The position numbers and the translations under genes were made by a program. From assembly GCA_018651925.1 (NCBI GenBank), contig JABIDC010000006.1, positions 1 to 34,592 of the forward strand: DNA of 34,592 nt. Direction: 5' to 3'. Position 1 is the stretch's first letter, and each line of letters begins with the position of its first letter. The notes under the pieces were generated by a model that was not told the DNA's origin, did no database searches, and saw nothing but the letters and a program-made list of their open reading frames with translations. The stretch comes from an archaeon (GTDB lineage Archaea > Nanobdellota > Nanobdellia > Pacearchaeales > GW2011-AR1). This document shows, piece after piece, positions 26,049-34,249 of this stretch.

Positions 26049-27035
26049 TCAGTGTTTCAAAATTTTTAATTCAATTTTATCAGTCACTTCCAATCTAGCT
26101 GTTCCTCCGATGGGAAAAGTAATTAATGGATTTGTGTGTCCAAAATCAACATTTGCAATTATTGGAATTTTCTTTAGTTCTTTTTTAGTTTCAATAATAT
26201 CTTTTAATTTTTCAAGATCCATTTTTCCTTCAATTTGAAATCTTCCTATAACTATTCCTTTAACCTTTTCAAATCCTGGTTGGTGAATTAAGGATTGCAA
26301 ATTTCTATCAAATTCTTCTGGAAAAGATTGTTCACCACTAAAACATTCTTCAATAAAAAGAATTGAATTAGAAATCTCTGGCATAAATTCCGTTCCATAT
26401 AATAAAGAGAAGGTTCCAATATTTCCTCCAATAATATTCCCTTCTGCTTTTCCGGCATTAATAATCGTGTGGCCTTCATTTTTCTTAATATTTCGTTTAT
26501 TCTGATCCATGTACCATGCATCGTCACTCCAGGTTTTTGAAGGTTCAATAAGAAATTCTCTATTTTCTATTAAACATTTTTTAAAATGTTCTAAAGTATA
26601 TTCGAATTCTTTTTTCATTGCCCAAGTCGAAAAATGTGGCCCATAATAAGTCACAAGTCCAGTCTTTTTTGTAATCGCATTAGATAAAGCAGTGATGTCT
26701 GAATATCCGCATAAAATCTTTGGATTATTTTTAATTAATTCATAATCTAAATAATCCAAGAGTTGGTTGGAATTAAATCCTCCAATTACAGTTATAATTG
26801 CTTTCACATTTTTATCTCGAAATGCTTCATGTAAATCTTCGATTCTTGAATTTACTGAAGAAGAATTAAACATGTCTGACTCCGAGCAATTTTTAGAAAA
26901 AGTTATTTTGAAACCCTCCTTTTCAAATTTTTCTTTAGCTAGTTTGATATTTTCTTCAGAAAGAAGAGATAAGCTTCTTGCAGGAGCAATAATTCGAATT
27001 TCATCTCCTTTTTTTAATTTTTTAGGAATTATCAT
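26049..27035 (-). CDS. S66 peptidase family: LD-carboxypeptidase / microcin C7 immunity MccF-like
   Basis: GYSDITALSNAITKKTGLVTYYGP (Ser nucleophile), LFIEECF, IANVDFGHTNPLITFPIG (His). Confidence 0.9.
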   Translation of the reverse strand: MIIPKKLKKGDEIRIIAPARSLSLLSEENIKLAKEKFEKEGFKITFSKNCSESDMFNSSSVNSRIEDLHEAFRDKNVKAIITVIGGFNSNQLLDYLDYELIKNNPKILCGYSDITALSNAITKKTGLVTYYGPHFSTWAMKKEFEYTLEHFKKCLIENREFLIEPSKTWSDDAWYMDQNKRNIKKNEGHTIINAGKAEGNIIGGNIGTFSLLYGTEFMPEISNSILFIEECFSGEQSFPEEFDRNLQSLIHQPGFEKVKGIVIGRFQIEGKMDLEKLKDIIETKKELKKIPIIANVDFGHTNPLITFPIGGTARLEVTDKIELKILKH

Positions 27036-27116
27036 AAAATAAATAAAAAAATAAACTATATAAATTTTTTAGATTTAAATTTTGTAAGTATTTTTCTCAA
27101 AAAGCCCACAAAATTA

Positions 27117-30100
27117 CTATCCAAAGATTTTTCTGATGTCAGACATATCCATACTCTTAACTAAACTTTCTTCTTCGACAATTAAATCTTCAACAAGTTT
27201 TTGTTTAGATTTTTGTAATTCTAGGATTTTGTCTTCAATTGTTTCTTTTGCAATCATTTTGTAAACAAAGACTTTCTTACTTTGCCCAATTCGGTGTGCA
27301 CGATCCATTGCTTGCATCTCAACTGCAGGATTCCACCAAGGATCTGCAATAAACACATAATCTGCACTAGTTAAATTAAGTCCAAGTCCTCCTGCTTTGA
27401 TACTAATTAAAAATACTTGTGCCTCTTCGCTATCTTGAAATCCTGAAACAATTTTTTCTCTATTTTTTGTTTTTCCATCCAAATAAGAATATTTAATTCC
27501 TCTCTTTTCCAAATCTTCTTTTGCAATTGTAAGTAATTTAACAAAAGAAGAAAATACTAATATCTTGTGACCTTCTGAGATTATTTTTTCAATCTGCATC
27601 ATTAACAAATCAAACTTAGCACTTTGGCCTTCATATTGTGGATCAATCATCTTGGGGTGCAAACAAATTTGCCTTAACTTTGTAAGCCCTTCCAAGATTT
27701 TCATTTTAGATTTATTCAATCCCTTTTCCTTAATACTCGTACGAATTTCATGTTTGTAATAATCTTTCCAATTCTCATAAATTTCTTTTTCATCTTGGGA
27801 AAAAGTACTTTCTAAAATCATTTCTGTTTTCGGAGGAAGTTCTTCAGAAATAACTTTTTTTGTTCTTCGAAGCAAGAATGGTCTAATTAATTTCTTTAAT
27901 GAAGAACTAACATTCTTGTCGTGTTCCCTTTCAATTGGGATTACAAAATTTTCTCTGAAAAAGTCATATCCCCCTAGATATCCGGGATTTAAGAAATTGA
28001 ATAGACTCCAAAGTTCAGTTAAATTATTTTGTATTGGTGTTCCAGAAATTACAAGTTTATTTTTCCCTTTTAATTGGCAAACACTTTTCGCAGCAATACT
28101 CATGGGATTTTTAATTACGTGTGCTTCATCTAAAACAATATACTCAAATTCGATTTGTTTGAATTGTTCCAAGTCATTCCTCAAAACTCCATACGTAGTA
28201 AGAATCAATTCATTTTTTTCTAAGGCCTCTTCAAATTTTTTACCAGAAAATCTTTTTTGTCCGTGGTGCAAATAAACTTTCATACCTTCTGTGAATTTTT
28301 TCAACTCATTTTTCCAGTTAAAAGCTAATGAAGTAGGAACAACTACGAGGAAAGGGCTTCCCGAATTCTTTGTTTTGGAGGTCGCAGAACTGCGGAGAGA
28401 ATCTTTTTCTTCTCTTAATTTTTGTAAAATTCCAATTGTTTGAAGTGTTTTACCTAATCCCATATCGTCGGCAAGAATCCCATTAAACTGGTGGTCTCTT
28501 AAAAATGAAAGCCAAGAATAACCTACTTTTTGATATTCTCTTAGTTCTGCATTTAATTTTTTGGGCAAAGGAACCGGTTTAATTTCATTAAATTTACTAA
28601 ATGTATTGATTGCTTTTTTCACATAAGGATCCAATTTTACATTTGTTGAAATTTGAGAAAGAGATTCCACAATTGAAATGTGGTTTTTTGAGAGTCGAAC
28701 TTCTTTTGAAAAATCAAAAAAACCAGAATAACTCTTAAGTTGATTAACCCATTTTTTTGGAATAATTGCCTTTTTATCATCAGTTAATTCAACAAATCTT
28801 TTATTTTGAAAAATTGCTTCCAATACTTTTTGAATGTCAATTTCATCATTTCCAAATCTAGCTTTTCCTTTAATTTCAAACCAGTCATTATTTTGTTTTA
28901 TTCCAATTTCCATTTTCCCTTTGGCTTTTGATATTTTAAAAGTAAAAAGACCTTCTTCTCCTAAAACAGAAATTCCTTTCTTTGCAATCTCTGGTAAGTC
29001 TTCAGAAACAAAATTTATTAAATCAGTATCAATTGCAAATTCATCCTTTTCTTCATGGGTTACAACTGAGAATTCATTTAACAATTCTACAATTCTTTCT
29101 TCTTCTTCAAAATCTCGAGAGATATCGTAAATTACATCATTATCAATAACTACAAGTTCTTTATTGCGGGAAAAATAATCGACTTCAATTCCCAAATATT
29201 CAAAACGAATTTTTATTTTTATGCTGCTTCCTGCTTTTTCTAAATAAAGTTTTGTTTTTGGAACAATCGATCTTGATTCTCGTTTTAAATCGTTTGAAAC
29301 ATTTATTTTAAAGTCATTAATAACTTTTTGATAATATTCTGAAAAGAATTTTTTTAATTCTTTTGAGTTAAATTCAAGCTGTTTTGGAAATCGAATAATA
29401 TTTTTTATCCTATCTAAATTCTCTTCTCCCTTATATTTATAAAAAATTCTTTTTTCTGTGTCAAAAACCCAAAGAGTGGTACATCCAAGTTCAAAAAGAT
29501 TCAAATTCAATAGGCTAATCTTTCTCCTTCCAGAAACAAAAAATGGTTCTAGGATGTAAGTATCTTTTTCTTTTCTCAAAATATCCCAAACAATTTCAAA
29601 ATCTTCTTGCGAGAAACTTGCGTTCAAGATAATTTCTTGCTCTTCAAAAAATAAGTTCTTTAAAGTAGGCATCATTAAATCTGTATTTATATCGCGGAAT
29701 CTACTTTTTGAAAATCCTCTAGAAGAATCATAATTTGAATAAGAATCTCCTTCTGAGATAAAATTTAAAACTTTTTTTACATTTTTACTAATTTTCCAAT
29801 TATGAGAATCAAATTTTTTCCCATAGAACTTCATCGGTTCCCCGTAGTTTCCACTTTTTAAAACAAGTCCTCTTTCAATTTTTAAAATTTGTCTATGTAA
29901 ATCAAAATCTTCAAAATTAAAATAAATCATATTTTGTTTGTCTTTTTTCTTTTCCTCAAGAAATAATTTTTTAAAATAATCTAAATCATTGCCTTTTTTC
30001 TTTTCTTTAATTTCCATTTTCAAATCAACATTGAATGAATTTTCTTTTTCTTGAAGCAATTTTGAAATCAATACTGCTCCAATATGTTGACATCCTTTTG

Positions 30101-30374
30101 CATCTTCCCTATGCGAACAATTACAAAAAGAAATAAGTTTTTTATTTGCAACTTCCAAATTCACGTCATAGCTTTTTTTATCTAATTTAAGCAAGGCATA
30201 GATTTCATTTTGAGAATCAAGGTCTTTTCTGATAATATTCAATTTTTTATAAATCTTAATGGAATCTTTCCAATATTTATCATTTATCGAAGATAAAAAA
30301 ATATTAATTTGATCTTTATTTAATCCAATTCCTACGAGTTTTTCTCCAATGTCCTGGTTTTTTAATTTTGCCAT
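27117..30374 (-). CDS. SNF2-family helicase with N-terminal SWIM zinc finger
   Basis: SWIM: FCNCSHREDAKGCQHIGAVLI; SNF2: GILADDMGLGKTLQTIGIL, VLDEAHVIKNP, ISGTPIQNNLTELWSLFNFL, IADPWWNPAVEMQAMDRAHRIGQ. Confidence 0.95.
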   Translation of the reverse strand: MAKLKNQDIGEKLVGIGLNKDQINIFLSSINDKYWKDSIKIYKKLNIIRKDLDSQNEIYALLKLDKKSYDVNLEVANKKLISFCNCSHREDAKGCQHIGAVLISKLLQEKENSFNVDLKMEIKEKKKGNDLDYFKKLFLEEKKKDKQNMIYFNFEDFDLHRQILKIERGLVLKSGNYGEPMKFYGKKFDSHNWKISKNVKKVLNFISEGDSYSNYDSSRGFSKSRFRDINTDLMMPTLKNLFFEEQEIILNASFSQEDFEIVWDILRKEKDTYILEPFFVSGRRKISLLNLNLFELGCTTLWVFDTEKRIFYKYKGEENLDRIKNIIRFPKQLEFNSKELKKFFSEYYQKVINDFKINVSNDLKRESRSIVPKTKLYLEKAGSSIKIKIRFEYLGIEVDYFSRNKELVVIDNDVIYDISRDFEEEERIVELLNEFSVVTHEEKDEFAIDTDLINFVSEDLPEIAKKGISVLGEEGLFTFKISKAKGKMEIGIKQNNDWFEIKGKARFGNDEIDIQKVLEAIFQNKRFVELTDDKKAIIPKKWVNQLKSYSGFFDFSKEVRLSKNHISIVESLSQISTNVKLDPYVKKAINTFSKFNEIKPVPLPKKLNAELREYQKVGYSWLSFLRDHQFNGILADDMGLGKTLQTIGILQKLREEKDSLRSSATSKTKNSGSPFLVVVPTSLAFNWKNELKKFTEGMKVYLHHGQKRFSGKKFEEALEKNELILTTYGVLRNDLEQFKQIEFEYIVLDEAHVIKNPMSIAAKSVCQLKGKNKLVISGTPIQNNLTELWSLFNFLNPGYLGGYDFFRENFVIPIEREHDKNVSSSLKKLIRPFLLRRTKKVISEELPPKTEMILESTFSQDEKEIYENWKDYYKHEIRTSIKEKGLNKSKMKILEGLTKLRQICLHPKMIDPQYEGQSAKFDLLMMQIEKIISEGHKILVFSSFVKLLTIAKEDLEKRGIKYSYLDGKTKNREKIVSGFQDSEEAQVFLISIKAGGLGLNLTSADYVFIADPWWNPAVEMQAMDRAHRIGQSKKVFVYKMIAKETIEDKILELQKSKQKLVEDLIVEEESLVKSMDMSDIRKIFG

Positions 30375-30521
30375 TGGTTTTTTTCAAAGCCTCCTGGTAA
30401 TTGAAAAAGGCCAACTAGGAATTTTGAAAAAATTTCTTGCCTTCGGGGGTAAAAATTTAATTTTGCCATCCAAAAGAACGAGATAATAGGTTTATAGACT
30501 TTTCTGTTTTGTTGCTTCTAG

Positions 30522-30758
30522 TTAGTATCTAACACTTCTGCTAGTAAAAACTAAAATAAATAAAAAAGTGAACATTAAAGCATCATTTCTAAAGATTGCA
30601 CTGGCAATTGCCCCCAAAAATGAAATTAATAAAATTGTTTCAAACCATTTGTGTCCTACATGCAGTTCATCTTTTGCGATTGATGCCACCAGTTTTCCTA
30701 AAAAAAATGCGATAACTAAAGCAATTATTCCAAAACCAATTTGAATGAGGGTATACAT
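30522..30758 (-). CDS. Small membrane protein
   Basis: Two hydrophobic segments; complete ORF. Confidence 0.55.
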   Translation of the reverse strand: MYTLIQIGFGIIALVIAFFLGKLVASIAKDELHVGHKWFETILLISFLGAIASAIFRNDALMFTFLFILVFTSRSVRY

Positions 30759-30794
30759 ACATAATTTAATAAATAATTCTTTTTAGATTTAACT

Positions 30795-31622
30795 ATGTAT
30801 AAAAAATATCTTATTGTTGCAAGTAAAAAAGATTTGGCAGGAACAAATATTGTCACACAACTTTCACAATACCGGGAAAATCCAATGCTTTCTTCTATGA
30901 AAGATAAACCTGGTTTTGACTTTTATTTGGTTGAAGAAGATATGTTGCAGACAGAAAATTTAGATTTAGAAAAAATTAATAGATATGATTTTGTAATTTT
31001 TGCATCAAAGCATAGTTCAAAAAAAGGGGGGAAAACTCTTTCCGTTCATGCTCCTGGAAATTGGGGGGTGGCAGAGTTTGGAGGGGAATCAAAAAAAGTT
31101 TGTAAGACTTCTGCAATTTTTTTAAAACAACTTTTCGAAAAACTTCAAAATAAGAAAGTTGAACATAATTTGAATAAATATGAAACAACAATGGAAGCAA
31201 CACATCATGGCCCCCTAATAGAAAAACCCTGTGTTTTTATTGAAATTGGTTCAACAGAAACAGAATGGAAAGACAGAAGAGCGGGGTTTGCAATAGCACA
31301 AACAATTCTAGAAACAATAAAAGAGTTTAAAGAAAATCCTTATAATGAAGTTGCGATTGCAATTGGCGGACCACATTATTGCCCTGGATTTAATAAATTA
31401 CAATTAAAATCAAATGTTGCAATTTCCCATGTAATCCCTCAGTATGCTTTGCCCTTGACAGAAGAAATGATAAAAGAGGCAATAGAAAAAACTGCGGAAG
31501 AAGTAGATTTTATTGTTCTTGATTGGAAAGGATTGGGGAAAGTGGAAAGTAGAAACCAGGTTACCGAAATTCTTGATAAATCCTATCTTGGATATAAGCG
31601 TAGTTCTAAAATAAATAGATAA
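30795..31622 (+). CDS. dtdA: D-aminoacyl-tRNA deacylase (archaeal DtdA type)
   Basis: ATHHGPLIEKPCVFIEIGSTETEW, IAIGGPHYCPGFNKLQL. Confidence 0.93.
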   Translation: MYKKYLIVASKKDLAGTNIVTQLSQYRENPMLSSMKDKPGFDFYLVEEDMLQTENLDLEKINRYDFVIFASKHSSKKGGKTLSVHAPGNWGVAEFGGESKKVCKTSAIFLKQLFEKLQNKKVEHNLNKYETTMEATHHGPLIEKPCVFIEIGSTETEWKDRRAGFAIAQTILETIKEFKENPYNEVAIAIGGPHYCPGFNKLQLKSNVAISHVIPQYALPLTEEMIKEAIEKTAEEVDFIVLDWKGLGKVESRNQVTEILDKSYLGYKRSSKINR

Positions 31623-31681
31623 AAATAAAAAAAATAATGCCCCAATTTTCTAATTGGGACTTATGAATAATAAAACTCAAA

Positions 31682-32167
31682 TTATCTTTTTTTCCAAGCA
31701 ACCAAACCGATAATTATAATGTATGCTAAATTTCCAATAAGACCAATTCCAGGAAGAATCCACAATACTTTAGCTAAACTCAACCATCCAGGATAATTTA
31801 GTGTTTCATAAACTCTCCAATGAGAGATTACAAGCAACACAAAAAATGCGAGCCATCCAAAAACTGGAATTAAAGATAAAAATATCCACGCCCAATGAAA
31901 CTTGCCTAGCTGTAACCACATTGCCAAGTTTGCAAATGGAATCCACGCAAGCCAGGGTCTTTTATATTTTTTCTTCTTTGCAACAGATTGCCATGCAAGA
32001 GCAAAATAAACATAAAATCCAATGTATACAAGAATCATTGCAAAAAGTCCTAGCGCGAGAGTAAATCCGCCGATTGAACCAAGTGCAGCTCCACCGAGAA
32101 GGCCTTCCTTCATTGAAGCAATATCTGTAAAGTTCATTGAAGCAATATCTGTAAAATTATATGTCAT
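31682..32167 (-). CDS. Multi-pass membrane protein, DUF5684-like
   Basis: KRPWLAWIPFANLAMWLQLGKFHWAWIFLSLIPVFGW; TM helices; ribosome-binding site aaaggagg. Confidence 0.65.
   Translation of the reverse strand: MTYNFTDIASMNFTDIASMKEGLLGGAALGSIGGFTLALGLFAMILVYIGFYVYFALAWQSVAKKKKYKRPWLAWIPFANLAMWLQLGKFHWAWIFLSLIPVFGWLAFFVLLVISHWRVYETLNYPGWLSLAKVLWILPGIGLIGNLAYIIIIGLVAWKKR
32109..32156. repeat. 24-bp tandem duplication in the 5' end of the 31682-32167 gene
   Basis: ttcattgaagcaatatctgtaaa[g/a] x2, 23/24 identical; encodes NFTDIASM twice. Confidence 0.95.
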
Positions 32168-32251
32168 AAATCAACCTCCTTTTAATTAAAAGAAAAAGTT
32201 TGTTTATATTCTGTGATACGAATAAAAAAATAAAAAATAAAATTTAGGGTT

Positions 32252-32467
32252 TTAATTCTGAACCCAAGTAATTCCTTCAAAGTTATGTTTGGTTGCAATT
32301 AAAATTACATCAATTAACCACCAGATTCCAAATCCTCCTGCAGTTATTAGTTTTAAAATTCCTTGCCAAATATGTCCCATTATGAAACGATCTACTCCGA
32401 GAGTACCAAAAACAATACTCATAATAAGTGCAAGAACCCAATTAACTTCTTTTTTTCCTTTTGCCAT
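32252..32467 (-). CDS. TM2-domain protein
   Basis: VNWVLALIMSIVFGTLGVDRFIMGHIWQGILKLITAGGFGIWWLIDVI. Confidence 0.9.
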   Translation of the reverse strand: MAKGKKEVNWVLALIMSIVFGTLGVDRFIMGHIWQGILKLITAGGFGIWWLIDVILIATKHNFEGITWVQN

Positions 32468-32553
32468 TAAATCACCTCCTTAAATTTAAAAAATAAATAT
32501 TATTTATATAGCTTTTCAAAACTTTTATTAAGATCAATTTTGTTATTTACTGT

Positions 32554-33144
32554 ATGAACAAAAAGTTAAAAGCAAAAATTGCACTTCTTGAACCAAAAGC
32601 GAGAAATCAAATTGAGGCACTTTTTGCAAACATGAATGATTCAATTTCTCTCCTTTATGATATTGCAACAACTGATGAAAAAACTGGTTTATACAATAAT
32701 AAATTTTTTGAAGCAACTTTGGAAATGGAATTAGAAAAGGCAAGGCGAGGGCAACAAAGACTTTCAATGATGATGATTGATATAGATTTTTTTAAGAAAG
32801 TTAATGATACATATGGCCATATGAAAGCAGATGAATTATTGGAACAATTAGCAACTGTTGTAAAAAGAGAAATTAGAAAATCAGATATCGCTGCAAGATT
32901 TGGAGGAGAAGAGTTTATGATGTTATTACCAGAAACTTCATTAAATAAAGCAAAAAAACTTGCAGCAAGATTAAAGGAAGCAATTGCAAAAGATAAGTTT
33001 CTAAAAAAACATGGAATTAAAGTAAGTGGTGGAATCACAGAATATCGAAAAATGGATAATAAAAAAAGAATGAAGGTTAGAGTTGATAAAGCTCTTTATG
33101 AGGCAAAAGAAACTGGCCGAGACAAGTTTATCGCAATGAAATAA
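32554..33144 (+). CDS. GGDEF-domain protein (predicted diguanylate cyclase)
   Basis: DEKTGLYNNKFFEATL, MMMIDIDFFKKVNDTYGH, RKSDIAARFGGEEFMMLLP (GGEEF plus RxxD), VSGGIT, DKALYEAKETGRDKF. Confidence 0.95.
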   Translation: MNKKLKAKIALLEPKARNQIEALFANMNDSISLLYDIATTDEKTGLYNNKFFEATLEMELEKARRGQQRLSMMMIDIDFFKKVNDTYGHMKADELLEQLATVVKREIRKSDIAARFGGEEFMMLLPETSLNKAKKLAARLKEAIAKDKFLKKHGIKVSGGITEYRKMDNKKRMKVRVDKALYEAKETGRDKFIAMK

Positions 33145-33366
33145 TTACTTCTTAGCTTTAGTTTCTGCTTTTCCAATCCAGATTGTAACCAATACTGCGA
33201 TTATTGTAACAATAACAGCATAACTAATCATTGCGCTAAGAGAACCTGTTTCTCCAAATAGACTTTTAAAAATTGCTTGAATTGCACCGTTCCAGGCCAA
33301 AGCAGCAACAAGTCCAAAAGCAGCAATAATCAATGCAGATAATTTTTCGATTATAGCTTTTTTCAT
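33145..33366 (-). CDS. Small two-TM membrane protein, DUF5654-like
   Basis: LSALIIAAFGLVAALAWNGAIQAIFKSLFG...YAVIVTIIAVLVTIWIGK; GGAGGA upstream. Confidence 0.65.
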   Translation of the reverse strand: MKKAIIEKLSALIIAAFGLVAALAWNGAIQAIFKSLFGETGSLSAMISYAVIVTIIAVLVTIWIGKAETKAKK

Positions 33367-33407
33367 TTATTTTTCCTCCTTTTTAATTTTATTTAGTTTA
33401 ATAAGAA

Positions 33408-33458
33408 CGCCTCAGGCAGGAGTCGAACCTGCCCACCCCGAAAGGTCCAGATTAGCAA
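33408..33458 (-). tRNA. Partial tRNA-Ser(GCU): 3' half only (anticodon loop to discriminator base), no 5' half in the window
   Basis: Minus strand TTGCTAA-TCTGG-acctttcggggt-gGCAGGTTCGACTCCTGC-CTGAGGC-G; sequence 5' of the anticodon loop (tgttata) does not form the anticodon stem or D-arm. Confidence 0.8.
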
Positions 33459-33477
33459 TATAACATAAATTATTTAT

Positions 33478-33885
33478 TTAATACTGGTTTTCAATTATGT
33501 TTTTTATTTTAACTGGTTTTTTTATTCCTTTTAATTTTAATTCTTTTTTATTAGAACCAGCAGTATTTATCTCAATGTTTCCAATTTCAAAAGATTTTTC
33601 TAAAAAGTTTTGTTTTAAATGAAGGTCTTGAATTTTAGAATAATTCACGCTTGAAACGTTGTTACCAAGAAAAGTATGTTCGTAAATAACTCTTTCAGTT
33701 GTAATATAATATTTTGTTTTTCTTCTATCAACTTCTATTAATAAAATGTAGATAATTCCAATTCCATAAAGGAAACAAAGAGCCCCTCCAAATATATAAT
33801 GTAAAAAAAATTCCGCAGGATTAGGAATTATTTGCTTTAGGACTTTTTCTCCTTTTTTTAATCCGATGTTTTCATAATTCTCCAT
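33478..33885 (-). CDS. Membrane protein with bacterial-type PH (bPH2-like) domain
   Basis: KTKYYITTERVIYEHTFLGNNVSSVNYSKIQDLHLKQNFLEKSFEIGNIEINTAG plus one hydrophobic segment. Confidence 0.75.
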   Translation of the reverse strand: MENYENIGLKKGEKVLKQIIPNPAEFFLHYIFGGALCFLYGIGIIYILLIEVDRRKTKYYITTERVIYEHTFLGNNVSSVNYSKIQDLHLKQNFLEKSFEIGNIEINTAGSNKKELKLKGIKKPVKIKNIIENQY

Positions 33886-34077
33886 AAATAATTGAGATTT
33901 TCTTCATATTTAATCTTTTCTAAATAAAAAAGAAAAATCCCTCCGAAGAGTGGAGTCCAATAGCTACTACGAATTATCGTGTAAAAATTATAATTTAAAG
34001 TTTATTTATGAAAATTATCCAATTTTTTATCCAAAAAATAAGATAACAATCTTAATTCATTCTTCTCATTAAATAAT

Positions 34078-34194
34078 ATGGGAAAAATAATTCAAATTAA
34101 ATATAACCAAGAAACAAAGAAAACAATTATAACATTAGAAGTTCCAAAAGAGGAAATAATTGGATTAAAACTTAATTCTGAATTAAAACAATAA
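34078..34194 (+). CDS. Small ORF, 38 aa (MGKIIQIKYNQETKKTIITLEVPKEEIIGLKLNSELKQ)
   Basis: Complete short ORF upstream of the RHH gene on the same strand; not in ORF track. Confidence 0.4.
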   Translation: MGKIIQIKYNQETKKTIITLEVPKEEIIGLKLNSELKQ

Positions 34195-34231
34195 AAATTA
34201 AATAATATTAAATTGAAAGTTTTATAAAGAA

Positions 34232-34249
34232 GTAATACATTGGTATTAC
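34232..34249. promoter_or_regulatory. Perfect inverted repeat GTAATAC-attg-GTATTAC abutting the ATG of the RHH gene
   Basis: 7-bp arms; TATA-like tttataaa ~25 nt upstream of the ATG. Confidence 0.65.

Noticed and set aside
12210-28394. 12-bp match gttctgcgacct shared by SRP RNA region and the SNF2 insert
   Set aside because: A match this short is expected many times by chance in a 35-kb window on two strands.
33408-33560. Intron-containing full tRNA-Ser with the 5' exon just upstream on the minus strand
   Set aside because: The sequence upstream is the coding region of the PH-domain gene and contains no D-arm or GCCTCAG acceptor strand; no such 5' exon was seen elsewhere in the window.
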